64,000 bases of DNA from an uncultured Spirochaetaceae bacterium (GTDB taxonomy: Bacteria; Spirochaetota; Spirochaetia; Sphaerochaetales; Sphaerochaetaceae), in the NCBI GenBank assembly GCA_944389065.1, contig CALXKZ010000090.1, positions 1-64,000 of the forward strand, read 5' to 3'. Made by a program: the position numbers and the translations under genes. The notes under the pieces were generated by a model. That model was not told where the DNA came from. It did no database searches and saw only the letters and a program-made list of their open reading frames with translations. Below are positions 1-8,285 of this stretch, piece after piece. How positions within the stretch are numbered: the first letter of the stretch is position 1; every line of letters begins with the position of its first letter.

Positions 1-102
1 AGCAGGGCGGCGATACCCGTTCCCATCCCGAACACGGAAGTAAAACGCCCTCGCGCCGATGGTACTGCGGCTCGTCCGCGGGAGAGTAGGTCGCCGCCAG
101 GT
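1..102 (+). rRNA. rrf: 5S ribosomal RNA, 3' part
   Basis: The first ~102 bases carry the conserved 5S core: the CCCATCCCGAACACGGAAG loop B/C region, the CGCCGATGGTACTGC segment and the closing GGGAGAGTAGGTCGCCGCCAGG. The first few bases of the 5' strand of helix I lie before the window, so the feature is partial. An intrinsic terminator follows about 20 bases later, so this is the end of an rRNA operon whose 16S and 23S genes would lie upstream. The exact 3' end (100-103) is approximate. Confidence 0.93.
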
Positions 103-121
103 TCTTTTTTTGCCTTTTCAC

Positions 122-147
122 CCCCTCTTAACGAGGGGTTTTATTTT
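122..147 (+). terminator. Intrinsic terminator of the rRNA operon
   Basis: A 6-bp GC-rich stem (CCCCTC at 122-127, GAGGGG at 133-138) with a 5-base loop is followed by TTTTATTTT. It sits just after the 5S gene. Confidence 0.9.
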
Positions 148-348
148 GCCTTCATATTTTCTGCGAATCGTTTGCCTATTCTCTATTTGCCTTCTTTTCC
201 CGTATTTTGTGTCTGATTTTATTGTTGGTTCTCCATATTTATCTGTATTTAGTTTTATCAAGAAACTTTTTTTCACAAATCTTATTCAAAACCTACATGA
301 AAACTATAGATTCTATGATATAGTTCAATAAGTAAAAAAGGAGAGAAT
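148..348 (+). other. AT-rich intergenic region before the cyclase/TRAP operon
   Basis: No gene is supported here; the open frame across it begins inside the 5S RNA and is a chance frame. The region is strongly AT-rich. A TATGAT hexamer at 314-319 could be the -10 of the downstream operon, but no good -35 is seen at 16-18 bases. The ribosome binding site AAGGAG lies just before the ATG at 349. Confidence 0.4.
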
Positions 349-1020
349 ATGGCGAGATATATTGACCTCACATGGCCAATCGAAGAACATTGGCGCTATC
401 CTCATTTCGAAAGGGGGCTTATCTCATCGTTCGATGATGGAAAGCTCTGGCAGATCACGAAATTCACACTTGGCTCCCACTGGTTTTCCCATATCGATTT
501 TCCGCTCCATACAGGAAAAGGACTGAATAACAGCAGCTTCTATCCTCTTGAGCATTACAATGGCATGGCATCGGTTGTCGATCTCAGGACCGGATCATCG
601 CTGAAGAATCATCCGTTTACCAAGGATGAGCTTATCAAGGCCATCGGCAGCAGGAAGCTCGAGAAGATCGTTCTCCTCAGAAGCGACTGGGACAAGGAAG
701 TCTCCCACATGACCCGTGAGTTCTGGCTTGATGCTCCTTATCTTGCCGAGGATGCCATTGACTATCTTGCCACGCTCGGCCTCAGTGCCATCGCATTTGA
801 TTTCCCCCAGGATTATGCTATCAGGCCTATCTTCGATCATCCGGTATCTCCAGATGAGCAGAAGACCCATACAGCTCTTCTAAGGAAGGGCACCCTTCTG
901 ATCGAGTACGTCTGGAACTTCGACCAGATCGGTCAGGATACATGCGAAATAATCTGCATGCCTCTTAGACTCGAGCATATCGATGGATGCCCCATCAGGT
1001 TCGTGGCTAAGGTTCAATAA
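349..1020 (+). CDS. Cyclase-family metal-dependent hydrolase
   Basis: This 223-aa protein fits the cyclase family (PF04199), which includes kynurenine formamidase and other metal-dependent amide or lactone hydrolases. The family metal motif HxGTHxDxP is recognisable as SHWFSHIDFPLH near residues 44-55, with Ser-Phe in place of the usual Gly-Thr. A second conserved stretch, IAFDFPQD, lies around residue 150. Length is typical and no signal peptide is seen. A strong AAGGAG precedes the ATG. The TRAP subunit starts 14 bases after the stop, so the hydrolase probably acts on the compound imported by that transporter (inference). The substrate cannot be named from sequence. Confidence 0.8.
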   Translation: MARYIDLTWPIEEHWRYPHFERGLISSFDDGKLWQITKFTLGSHWFSHIDFPLHTGKGLNNSSFYPLEHYNGMASVVDLRTGSSLKNHPFTKDELIKAIGSRKLEKIVLLRSDWDKEVSHMTREFWLDAPYLAEDAIDYLATLGLSAIAFDFPQDYAIRPIFDHPVSPDEQKTHTALLRKGTLLIEYVWNFDQIGQDTCEIICMPLRLEHIDGCPIRFVAKVQ

Positions 1021-1034
1021 TAAGGAGGGTTAAA

Positions 1035-1529
1035 GTGACTAATCCAGGACTTGAAAAGGCACAGAAGGTCTTCAGGTATGTGATGGCAGTGATTGTCTTC
1101 CTGTGGATTATACTTGAGAACTTCGTTGTTTTCTCCCGGTACATCGCAAAGATGTCTTTCCCCTGGTCCGATGAGGTCTTCACAATGACTTTCATCTGGC
1201 TGATATTCATCGGATGTGCTCTGGCTGCTGTTGATAATAAGCACATTGAGATCTCTGTTCTCACCGATGCGCTGCATGGAAGGTCGAAGATGATTCTCAA
1301 AGTGGTGCAGAATCTCTTTATGCTTATTTTCATTGCGGTTCTGCTTGTCCAGAGCATCAGCATCTGCCGTATGCAGGCGATGATCAACCAGACAACGGCG
1401 ATTCTCAGGATCCAGGTATGGTATACAACAGCTGCGATGGTTGTCGGCTCTGCCGCCTGGCTTGTTGTGACGATCTGGAAGATCGCTGTATATATCAAGG
1501 CCGCAATGGAAGGCAAGGAGGTCCGCTGA
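1035..1529 (+). CDS. dctQ: TRAP transporter small membrane subunit (DctQ)
   Basis: The 164-aa protein has four predicted membrane helices (about residues 15-35, 52-68, 90-112, 130-152) and the charge pattern of DctQ/YiaM subunits. In TRAP systems this subunit bridges the substrate-binding protein and the large permease. The GTG start is chosen because GGAGGG lies eight bases before it. The stop overlaps the dctM start (TGATG). Membership rests on size, topology and operon order rather than a unique motif, but the three-gene order makes it secure. Confidence 0.88.
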   Translation: MTNPGLEKAQKVFRYVMAVIVFLWIILENFVVFSRYIAKMSFPWSDEVFTMTFIWLIFIGCALAAVDNKHIEISVLTDALHGRSKMILKVVQNLFMLIFIAVLLVQSISICRMQAMINQTTAILRIQVWYTTAAMVVGSAAWLVVTIWKIAVYIKAAMEGKEVR

Positions 1530-2815
1530 TGTCCAGTGCATTGATGCTTTTATTCTTCATTGCTCTGCTGTTCCTCGGAGTGCCTGTCGTAGGTGCAATG
1601 GGACTTGGAGCGATATTCTATATAGTACTATTCATGGATATTCCTATGAATATCATCGCGAGCCAGATGTATGCAGGAGTCAACTCCATCCCTCTGATGG
1701 CTATCCCGTTCTTCATCATCGCAGGTGCGCTCATGGAGAATGGCGGTATCTCAAAGAGGATCGTCGCATTCGCGAATTCACTTGTAGGGCACTTCCCTGG
1801 TGGATTCGGCCTTGCCGTTGTTGTTGCATCCGCATTCTTCGCTGCTATGACTGGTTCAGGGGCTGCATGTGTTGCTGCTATCGGAGGCATGATGATCCCT
1901 GCCATGGTCGATAACGGATACGATAAGGATTTCGCATGCGCTCTACAGGCTGCAGGCGGTTCGCTCGGTCCTATCATCCCACCATCGATCCTGATGGTCC
2001 TTTTCAGCTGCTGTACCGCCAACAGCGTCGGCGATATGCTCCTTGCTGGTGTCATCCCTGGTCTCATGATCGCTCTTGCTTTCGCGATCGTTACCCTCTG
2101 GATCTCCAAGAAGCGCGGCTACAAAGGCACAAGCAAGTTCAGCCTCAGCAATGTATGGAATACATTCAAGACATCCATCTGGGCTCTTCTTACCCCGATG
2201 ATCATCCTTGGCGGTATCTATTCCGGTCTCTTCACCCCGACAGAAGCATCTGCTGTAAGCTGTCTCTATGCTATTATCATAGGATTCTTCGTATACCGTG
2301 AGCTGACGGTCCAGGCCCTCATCAAGAGTCTCTACACATCAATCAAGCTCATCGGACAGATACTCGGAATCGTTGCGACTACCCAGATCTTCAGCTGGAT
2401 CCTCGCATATGCAGGTCTTCCTCAGGCAATCGCACAGGCATGCGCATCGTTCAGCGACACCCCATCGCTCTTCCTGCTGCTTTCGATGCTTGTGCTGCTT
2501 GTCGTCGGATGCTTCCTCGATCCGGTTCCTGCTGTACTCATCTTCGCACCTATCCTTACACCTGTTGCGATCTCCCTCGGCCTTGATCCGATCCACTTCG
2601 GAACGCTCATGGTCATCACATTCTGCATCGGACTCATCACTCCCCCTGTAGGAATGACGCTGTTCGTAGCTGCGGGAATCGGAGAGCGCCCTGTCATGTC
2701 AGTAGCGAAGAAGATATGGCCGTTCGTAATCGCGATGGTCGTCTGTGTTGTCATAATGATATTCGTCCCAGGCATCGTTACATTCCTCCCGAACGCGGGG
2801 AATATAGCGGGCTGA
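1529..2815 (+). CDS. dctM: TRAP transporter large permease (DctM)
   Basis: This 428-aa membrane protein forms the sodium-coupled translocation channel of the TRAP transporter. It shows the family stretches GVPVVGAMGLG near the N-terminus, MTGSGAACVAAIG around residue 110, and GSLGPIIPPSI around residue 150, plus a repeat of the fold in the C-terminal half ending in FVPGIVTFLP. The frame is open upstream to 1418, but the ATG at 1529 is preferred: it overlaps the dctQ stop, has AAGGAGG nine bases upstream, and matches the family's hydrophobic N-terminus. Confidence 0.93.
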   Translation: MSSALMLLFFIALLFLGVPVVGAMGLGAIFYIVLFMDIPMNIIASQMYAGVNSIPLMAIPFFIIAGALMENGGISKRIVAFANSLVGHFPGGFGLAVVVASAFFAAMTGSGAACVAAIGGMMIPAMVDNGYDKDFACALQAAGGSLGPIIPPSILMVLFSCCTANSVGDMLLAGVIPGLMIALAFAIVTLWISKKRGYKGTSKFSLSNVWNTFKTSIWALLTPMIILGGIYSGLFTPTEASAVSCLYAIIIGFFVYRELTVQALIKSLYTSIKLIGQILGIVATTQIFSWILAYAGLPQAIAQACASFSDTPSLFLLLSMLVLLVVGCFLDPVPAVLIFAPILTPVAISLGLDPIHFGTLMVITFCIGLITPPVGMTLFVAAGIGERPVMSVAKKIWPFVIAMVVCVVIMIFVPGIVTFLPNAGNIAG

Positions 2816-2841
2816 TAATAAAAAACTTAAGGAGTTAGGAT

Positions 2842-3831
2842 ATGAAGAAGTTATTGGTTATTCTTCTGGTTCTCATCTGCGCATTCGGCACAGTCTATGC
2901 CGGCGGCAGTTCAGAGTCGAAGGGGCTTACCCTCAGCGCAAGCACCGGTGGTATGAGCGCATCAAGCGCAGCTGGCCGCGGCCTTGCCAAGTTCGCTGAG
3001 CTCGTAAATGAGTATTCAGAGGGTGCGATCACAGTCAGGGTATTCTACGATACGACTCTTGGAAACTCCACAGCTGTCGTATCCGGGATGATCCAGGGTA
3101 CTGTAGATATCGGTATCTGCGGCGACAGTTACTACTCAGGTCTTGTTCCTGAGATACAGGCATTCGAGCTTCCTTTCATGTTCGAGAGCAAGGAAGCAGC
3201 ACGCTCTGCCGTAAACGGCGAGCCAGGACAGTACATCATCGATCAGCTTTCCTCAAAAGGCATCCAGGGTCTTGCATTCTGGGAAATCGGCTTCAGGCAG
3301 CTGACGAACAACACCCGTCCTGTTTCCTCTCCTGATGATCTGAAGGGAATCAAGCTCCGCTGTCTCCCTGCTACTTATCAGGTTGCTGCATGGGATGCTG
3401 CAGGCGCGATCCCTGTTCCGATGGATGTATCCGAGCTCTATTCCTCGCTCCAGCAGGGTGTTGTGGATGGACAGGAGAACCCGATCAGCGAGATCTATGC
3501 GAACAGATTCTATGAAGTCCAGAAGTATATCTCTATGACGAACCATGTATATACTCCGATGCTTCTCTCGATGTCAGGGCTCCGCTGGGCACAGCTCGAT
3601 GATGCTCAGAAGGATATAATCCTCCGCGCAGCAAAGGATGCGCAGCAGGAAGTCTACAGCATCAATGATGCAGAAGAGCAGCAGCTTCTTGACGAGATGG
3701 TCTCAAGCGGCAATCTTGAGCTCACATCCGAGATCGATAGCGAGGCCTTCAGGGAGAAGATGTCCGCATCCTATGATCTTTTCGAGAAGGATTACGGTTC
3801 GGAATTCATCGATATGCTCCAGGCAGAGTAA
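2842..3831 (+). CDS. dctP: TRAP transporter substrate-binding protein (DctP)
   Basis: A 329-aa DctP-family periplasmic solute receptor. It has an N-terminal signal peptide (MKKLLVILLVLICAFGTVYA) and then a Gly-Ser-rich mature start; there is no lipobox cysteine at the cleavage point, so it is probably soluble. The stretch GFRQLTNNTRPVSSPDDLKG around residues 150-170 is the DctP signature, and the conserved Arg in KLRC that binds substrate carboxylates follows. The fold continues with VDGQENP around residue 210. It is third in the operon, 26 bases after dctM. The ligand is likely an organic acid related to the cyclase substrate (inference). Confidence 0.92.
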   Translation: MKKLLVILLVLICAFGTVYAGGSSESKGLTLSASTGGMSASSAAGRGLAKFAELVNEYSEGAITVRVFYDTTLGNSTAVVSGMIQGTVDIGICGDSYYSGLVPEIQAFELPFMFESKEAARSAVNGEPGQYIIDQLSSKGIQGLAFWEIGFRQLTNNTRPVSSPDDLKGIKLRCLPATYQVAAWDAAGAIPVPMDVSELYSSLQQGVVDGQENPISEIYANRFYEVQKYISMTNHVYTPMLLSMSGLRWAQLDDAQKDIILRAAKDAQQEVYSINDAEEQQLLDEMVSSGNLELTSEIDSEAFREKMSASYDLFEKDYGSEFIDMLQAE

Positions 3832-3851
3832 GCTGAAGCATCCACATAGGC

Positions 3852-3880
3852 AGGGGCTGTCTTCGGGCAGCCTCTTCCAT
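3852..3880 (+). terminator. Putative terminator after dctP
   Basis: A 10-bp stem containing G-U pairs (3852-3861 with 3866-3875) closes on a UUCG tetraloop, followed by a pyrimidine-rich but imperfect tail. It would close the cyclase-TRAP operon. Confidence 0.6.
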
Positions 3881-3932
3881 TTCCATCATTCTATGGACAA
3901 AAAGCGAGGATATCTGATAAAGACATACTGTT

Positions 3933-4361
3933 ATGGATATCCTGTTTGTATGTCACGGCAATATATGCAGATCCCCAATGGCTGAGGCAGTGTTCAGAAA
4001 GCTCTGTCAGGATAGTGGAGTACTGGATCGGTTCAATATCTCCTCATCTGGCGTAAGCAGTGAGGAGAGCGGCAATGATATCTACCCGCCAGCCAAGGCC
4101 GAGCTCAGAAGGCATGGCATCCCCTTCCAGAGAAGAGCAGCAAAGCGCATCACAGACAGGGAGGCTGAGGATTACGACCTTATAATAGCGCTTGACAGAT
4201 CTAATCTCGCAGCATTGAGACGCCGTTTTGGTAACAGTCCGAAATTCAGGATGCTTCTGGATCGTGATGTTGATGATCCATGGTATACCGATGACTTCCA
4301 GAGTGCATATGATGATATTCTCAAAGGCTGTACAGAGCTTCTTGATTTTCTTCTGCAGTGA
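3933..4361 (+). CDS. Low-molecular-weight protein tyrosine phosphatase
   Basis: A 142-aa cytoplasmic phosphatase of the arsenate-reductase-like LMW-PTP family. The P-loop CX5R(S) is present as CHGNICRS at residues 7-14, and the C-terminal general-acid loop DPWY is at about residue 112. Length is slightly short but complete for the family. No Shine-Dalgarno precedes the ATG and no clean -10 is seen at the leaderless distance, so initiation is unclear. The TRAP operon's putative terminator separates it from dctP. The phosphoprotein substrate is unknown. Confidence 0.9.
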   Translation: MDILFVCHGNICRSPMAEAVFRKLCQDSGVLDRFNISSSGVSSEESGNDIYPPAKAELRRHGIPFQRRAAKRITDREAEDYDLIIALDRSNLAALRRRFGNSPKFRMLLDRDVDDPWYTDDFQSAYDDILKGCTELLDFLLQ

Positions 4362-4372
4362 GTTTTGTATGC

Positions 4373-4378
4373 TATCAT
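4373..4378 (+). promoter_or_regulatory. -10 hexamer of a leaderless promoter
   Basis: TATCAT preceded by TGC (extended -10) ends exactly six bases before the ATG at 4385, placing the transcription start on the A of the start codon. There is no Shine-Dalgarno. Confidence 0.6.
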
Positions 4379-4384
4379 CATAGT

Positions 4385-5335
4385 ATGAGAAAAGTTCTTG
4401 CTGTTATCATGCTGTCGCTGGCAGCTATCTTTCCGGTTTTCACAGTTCCTGCATCTCCTGCAGAGCCGCTTGTTATTCTATCGCTTGCAGCACCTGCTAT
4501 AGCTGCTGCTGATAATCCTGGAGGGACAGTTGATCTTTCATATTCTGATGCTGCTATGCTTCTTATGGTTCCAGAGGAAATCATGCGTTCCGGCATCAGG
4601 CTTTCAGATGTCCTCTCTGATAATGTACTGAAAATAGCCAATGAAGCATTCAAGGTGGCGATGCTCTATTCAGGATTCGAGGATGCATATCTGATTGGGA
4701 CCAGCGGAACTGTTTCCTCATCTTTTGATATGAAGGCGCTGGAGGAGAGCCTCATCCGGTCATATATATCATTTGATGATGCAAGTGCGATCTATAAGTT
4801 CGGATCAAGGATATCAAGCACATCTCTTGATGGCACGATGTGCTTTACGGCGTCTCTTCTTGCGGACTCTCTAGTCTCTCTCTTCATTGACACCGGTGAT
4901 ATATTGATCTCAGGAAATGAAGATTATCAGGACAATATCCTTGAATTGAGGATTGATCTGAACGAAGAAGCTGTCCGTTCCTATCTTGATATAACAGGAA
5001 TCGATATCGATGAAGCCAGAAGCAATGCGATCATGCTGTTTCTGATGTTTGGCGGAGATGAATATGATGATCTCGTTGTAGGAGAGGACCTGTCAGCAAT
5101 GGAGTACAGTGAAATAGTCGACGTGCTCAGAGAGAATAACATGCTGGATGTTCTTGATGCGGCAGCATTCTTCATTGCGGCAAGCAGTGATCCATCGATG
5201 GACATTCCTGGAATGATCTCGATCGCGGTAGAACCTTCTCTTTATCTTAATGGACAACCTGTTCCTGGTGTTGATCTTGAAAAGGCAATGAATCGCTTCT
5301 TTGATCTGTATAGTCTTTCCAAGAAGTTTGAGTAG
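4385..5335 (+). CDS. Exported protein of unknown function
   Basis: I do not recognise a family. From the ATG at 4385 the protein is 316 aa and begins with a clear signal peptide (MRKVLAVIMLSLAAIFPVF) followed by a Pro/Ala-rich segment. The mature part is acidic, rich in Ser, Asp and Leu, with no cysteine cluster or further membrane helix; it is predicted helical with weak repeats of the type L-x-D-x-x-A. An upstream in-frame GTG at 4358 overlaps the previous gene's stop, but the ATG is favoured because the signal peptide begins there and a -10 sits six bases before it. Probably periplasmic. Confidence 0.7.
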   Translation: MRKVLAVIMLSLAAIFPVFTVPASPAEPLVILSLAAPAIAAADNPGGTVDLSYSDAAMLLMVPEEIMRSGIRLSDVLSDNVLKIANEAFKVAMLYSGFEDAYLIGTSGTVSSSFDMKALEESLIRSYISFDDASAIYKFGSRISSTSLDGTMCFTASLLADSLVSLFIDTGDILISGNEDYQDNILELRIDLNEEAVRSYLDITGIDIDEARSNAIMLFLMFGGDEYDDLVVGEDLSAMEYSEIVDVLRENNMLDVLDAAAFFIAASSDPSMDIPGMISIAVEPSLYLNGQPVPGVDLEKAMNRFFDLYSLSKKFE

Positions 5336-5391
5336 GTGGTCACAAAGATTGGATTTATTGCTATATTATAGACAATAGGAGCTTGAATATT

Positions 5392-6237
5392 ATGGATATC
5401 CGTTATTCAACAGGCAAAGAGCCTTTCAAGAGAATGAATACCGATGAGCTCAGGAATGAGTTCCTCATCACAGATATCTTCCTTCCGGATGATGTCACCG
5501 CTGTCTATTCGCATGTCGATAGAATCGTCACCATGGGCGCTATGCCTATCAAGGAGACAATCTCAATTGATAAGAACATCGACTGCTGGAAGAACTTCGG
5601 TGTTGACTACCTTCTCGAGAGAAGGGAGCTCGGTGCTATAAACATCGGAGGAAAAGGCAAGATCATTGCCGATGGTACAGAGTATGCTATGGATCATTTC
5701 GATGGTATTTATATCCCGATGGGGACGAAGGAAGTGAAATTCGCATCCGATGATCCTGCTGATCCTGCAAAGTTCTATATGTGCACAACACCAGCACATC
5801 GCCCATATCCTGTAAAGCTCATCCCTCTCAAGGATGCTATCCATAAGCATCTTGGATCACAGGCTACATCCAATGAAAGGACAATCAATCAGTATATCCA
5901 TCCGGATGTTCTTGATACATGTCAGCTTTCGATGGGCCTTACTCATCTTGAGCCGGGTTCTGTATGGAACACAATGCCTGCTCATACGCATGAGAGAAGA
6001 ATGGAGGTCTACTTCTATTTCGAGATTCCAGATGATAATGTTGTCTTCCATTTCATGGGAGAGCCTTCGGAGACGAGACATATCGTAATGCATAATGAGG
6101 AGGCTGTGATCAATCCATCATGGTCAATCCACTCAGGATGCGGTACATCCAACTATACATTCATCTGGGCTATGGCTGGAGAGAACAGGGCTTATGATGA
6201 TCAGGATGTTCTGAAGACAGACAAGGATCTCAGATAA
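5392..6237 (+). CDS. kduI: 5-dehydro-4-deoxy-D-glucuronate isomerase (KduI)
   Basis: KduI converts 5-keto-4-deoxyuronate to 2,5-diketo-3-deoxygluconate in breakdown of pectin and other uronate polymers. The 281-aa product matches the family along its length (about 278 aa). Zinc ligands are visible in HTHERRMEVY near residue 195 (two His and a Glu) and the His of WSIHSG near residue 245. An in-frame TTG at 5383 exists, but the ATG at 5392 is chosen because AGGAG lies ten bases before it. The gene stands alone, flanked by a terminator; no KduD or KdgK partner is in the window. Confidence 0.95.
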   Translation: MDIRYSTGKEPFKRMNTDELRNEFLITDIFLPDDVTAVYSHVDRIVTMGAMPIKETISIDKNIDCWKNFGVDYLLERRELGAINIGGKGKIIADGTEYAMDHFDGIYIPMGTKEVKFASDDPADPAKFYMCTTPAHRPYPVKLIPLKDAIHKHLGSQATSNERTINQYIHPDVLDTCQLSMGLTHLEPGSVWNTMPAHTHERRMEVYFYFEIPDDNVVFHFMGEPSETRHIVMHNEEAVINPSWSIHSGCGTSNYTFIWAMAGENRAYDDQDVLKTDKDLR

Positions 6238-6257
6238 TCCGGTTCTGCAAAGGAGAT

Positions 6258-6300
6258 AAGGCTGCAGGGGGCTACTAGCTCTGGTGCAGCCTTTCTTATA
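6258..6300 (+). terminator. Intrinsic terminator after kduI
   Basis: A 9-bp stem (AAGGCTGCA at 6258-6266 with TGCAGCCTT at 6285-6293) and an 18-base loop are followed by TTTCTTATAT. Confidence 0.85.
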
Positions 6301-6330
6301 TCCAAACCATCGTATGAAGCGCATGGGCTG

Positions 6331-6359
6331 TTGGTTTAATTACAGATATCTGATATAAA
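6331..6359 (+). promoter_or_regulatory. Promoter of metNI
   Basis: TTGGTT (6331-6336), a 17-bp spacer and TATAAA (6354-6359) preceded by TGA. Transcription would start near 6366, leaving a short leader with CGGAG before the ATG at 6380. No SAM riboswitch core is seen. Confidence 0.65.
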
Positions 6360-6379
6360 TAATCCTCGGAGTATAATCT

Positions 6380-7372
6380 ATGCAGATAAGACTAAGGAAT
6401 CTTAAGCGGAACTATGCATCGCTCCATGCAGTCGATGATGTCTCGCTTGATATACCATCCAACACAGTCTATGGCATCATTGGTCGCTCAGGTGCGGGAA
6501 AATCCACGCTTGTCCGGCTTGTCTCGATGCTTGAGAAGCCTGATCAGGGAGAGGTCTATTATGATGACAGGCGTGTTGATAATCTCTTAAAGGATGAGCT
6601 GATTCAGGAGAGACGGAAGATCGGCATGATATTCCAGAACTTCAATCTCTTCTCTTCCAGGAATGCCGAGGATAATATTGCCTATCCAATGGAGATATGC
6701 CATATGGATAAGGCTTACATTAAGAAGCGTACTGCCGAGCTGCTTGCCCTTGTCGGGCTTGAGGGCAGAGGAAAGGCTGCCATATCCACTCTTTCCGGAG
6801 GGCAGAAGCAGAGAGTTGCTATCGCCAGAGCCCTTGCTGTAAAGCCTGAGATTCTTTTCTGTGATGAGGCTACCAGTGCGCTTGATCCACAGACTACACG
6901 GGCGATTCTTTCCCTTATAAAGGAAATCCAGAAGAAGATGAATCTCACTGTTGTGATGATTACCCACCAGATGGAGGTTGTACGTGATGCCTGTGACCGT
7001 GTTGCGGTTCTTGATTCGGGACGTATCGTTGAGGAGGGCCCAGTCTCCGATATCTTCGCTTCTCCGAAAAGCGATGTAACAAAGGATTTCCTTTCCTCCC
7101 TTACGAATGTCCAGGAGTCAATAGTACGGTGGTCAAACGATGGAGGGCATTATACGCTCCGTTTCCGTGGCGGTGCGACCGATGAACCTATAATCTCAAC
7201 GGTTTCTGCGAAGACCGGTGCGGTATTCAATATAAGAGCGGCAGGTGTACAGACTGTCAATGGTGAAGAGCTCGGGGTGATGATTACCGATATCGGGCCG
7301 GACGCTTCAGTTGCACAAGAAGCTGTGAGGCTTCTTTCACAGATGGGCGTATTGGTAGAGGAGGCTGAGTGA
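6380..7372 (+). CDS. metN: Methionine ABC transporter ATP-binding protein
   Basis: MetN powers high-affinity methionine import. The 330-aa protein has Walker A GRSGAGKST (residues ~37-45), the ABC signature LSGGQKQR (~140), Walker B ILFCDEATSALD (~160) and the H-loop THQ (~196). The C-terminal region from ~245 to 330 is the NIL domain, which in characterised MetN proteins binds methionine and inhibits transport. It is followed with one-base overlap by metI. The substrate call rests on the NIL domain, the MetI partner and the nearby NlpA/MetQ-type receptor. Confidence 0.95.
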   Translation: MQIRLRNLKRNYASLHAVDDVSLDIPSNTVYGIIGRSGAGKSTLVRLVSMLEKPDQGEVYYDDRRVDNLLKDELIQERRKIGMIFQNFNLFSSRNAEDNIAYPMEICHMDKAYIKKRTAELLALVGLEGRGKAAISTLSGGQKQRVAIARALAVKPEILFCDEATSALDPQTTRAILSLIKEIQKKMNLTVVMITHQMEVVRDACDRVAVLDSGRIVEEGPVSDIFASPKSDVTKDFLSSLTNVQESIVRWSNDGGHYTLRFRGGATDEPIISTVSAKTGAVFNIRAAGVQTVNGEELGVMITDIGPDASVAQEAVRLLSQMGVLVEEAE

Positions 7373-8058
7373 TGGAAACTATTGCATCTTTCTTCCAGTC
7401 AACAATGTTCACATTGGTTGCCCAGGCTACCTGGCAGACTCTGGTCATGGTATTCCTTTCTACGATATTCTCCATGATCCTTGGCCTTCCGGTAGGAATC
7501 CTTCTGCATATAACAAGCTCTGAGGATCAGGGGGGAATCATTCCGCATCCTGTCTTCTATAATGTGCTTTCCCGTATTGTGAATATTCTCCGGTCCTTCC
7601 CGTTCATAATACTCATGATCGTACTGATGCCGCTTTCAAGATTGATAATAGGAACAAGCATAGGAACGATGGCTACAGTGATACCTCTTTCAATAGCCGC
7701 AGCTCCTTTTGTTGCGAGGATCATAGAATCATCCCTCAAGGAGGTGGATCCGGGGGTTGTGCAGGCTGCCCGTGCCATGGGATCGACGAACTGGCAGATA
7801 ATCCTCAAGGTGCTTATTCCAGAGGCGCTGCCTTCGCTGGTTTCAGGAGTGACCCTGACTATCATCAATCTCATAGGTTATTCTGCTATGGCAGGTGCCA
7901 TTGGAGGCGGTGGCCTTGGAGACTTGGCAATACGTTATGGATACCAGAGATTCAGTCCATCATATATGGTCTCAGCTGTTATCGTAATTATAGTGATGGT
8001 TGAGGTTATACAGTTCATCGGCGATAAGATCAGTGCACATCTTATTGCTAAGAGATAA
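7372..8058 (+). CDS. metI: Methionine ABC transporter permease
   Basis: A 228-aa inner-membrane permease with five predicted helices and the EAA loop that docks on MetN (AARAMGSTNWQII, around residue 137). The ATG at 7372 overlaps the metN stop (TGATG); an in-frame GTG three bases earlier is less likely. A terminator follows, so metQ is not simply the third gene of this transcript, unlike the usual metNIQ arrangement. Confidence 0.95.
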   Translation: METIASFFQSTMFTLVAQATWQTLVMVFLSTIFSMILGLPVGILLHITSSEDQGGIIPHPVFYNVLSRIVNILRSFPFIILMIVLMPLSRLIIGTSIGTMATVIPLSIAAAPFVARIIESSLKEVDPGVVQAARAMGSTNWQIILKVLIPEALPSLVSGVTLTIINLIGYSAMAGAIGGGGLGDLAIRYGYQRFSPSYMVSAVIVIIVMVEVIQFIGDKISAHLIAKR

Positions 8059-8094
8059 TGGGATGGATAATTTCTTAAAAAGATAATTCGTTGC

Positions 8095-8130
8095 AAAACA
8101 GGAAGTTAATTAATATGCTTCCTGTTTTTT
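8095..8130 (+). terminator. Intrinsic terminator after metI
   Basis: An 11-bp stem (8095-8105 with 8118-8128) ends in a T-run. It separates metNI from the metQ leader region. Confidence 0.88.
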
Positions 8131-8151
8131 ATAAATTTTTTCAATTTGGGC

Positions 8152-8169
8152 ATGCAAAATTCATTGCAT
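8152..8169 (+). promoter_or_regulatory. Inverted repeat overlapping the metQ -35
   Basis: ATGCAA (8152-8157) and TTGCAT (8164-8169) form a dyad with a 6-base centre. The right arm is also the -35 hexamer, so a repressor bound here could block metQ. No regulator can be named. Confidence 0.35.
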
Positions 8170-8192
8170 ATTCTTGCACCTTTATGCATAAT
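8164..8192 (+). promoter_or_regulatory. Promoter of the metQ leader
   Basis: TTGCAT (8164-8169), a 17-bp spacer and CATAAT (8187-8192). Transcription would start near 8199, giving a ~170-base leader before metQ. Confidence 0.65.
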
Positions 8193-8222
8193 CAAGGCAT
8201 CAAAGATAAAGGAGAGCACGAT

Positions 8223-8285
8223 ATGGCAAAGACATCTTCCATTATATCCATGCGCATGTTCTCCATGATGCCCGTGAGGGCATAA
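8223..8285 (+). CDS. Methionine-rich leader peptide upstream of metQ
   Basis: A 20-codon ORF (MAKTSSIISMRMFSMMPVRA) starts about 24 bases after the predicted transcription start, with AAAGGAG at good spacing. Five of twenty residues are Met, four within codons 10-16. A 6-bp hairpin with a GTGA loop covers its last codons (8268-8283). The sequence TCTCCA inside codons 13-15 is complementary to TGGAGA, the metQ ribosome binding site at 8361-8366. Classical amino-acid biosynthesis leader peptides have this design: slow decoding of the regulatory codon stalls the ribosome and changes downstream folding. No clear Rho-independent terminator is seen in the leader, so control of translation is more likely than transcription attenuation. 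The role is inference. Confidence 0.6.
   Translation: MAKTSSIISMRMFSMMPVRA

Noticed and set aside
59..331. 90-codon open frame beginning inside the 5S rRNA
   Set aside because: It starts in the rRNA, crosses the terminator, is low-complexity and has no ribosome binding site.
1014..1541. Minus-strand open frames opposite dctQ
   Set aside because: They are shadows of a strongly supported coding strand, without their own RBS or family pattern.
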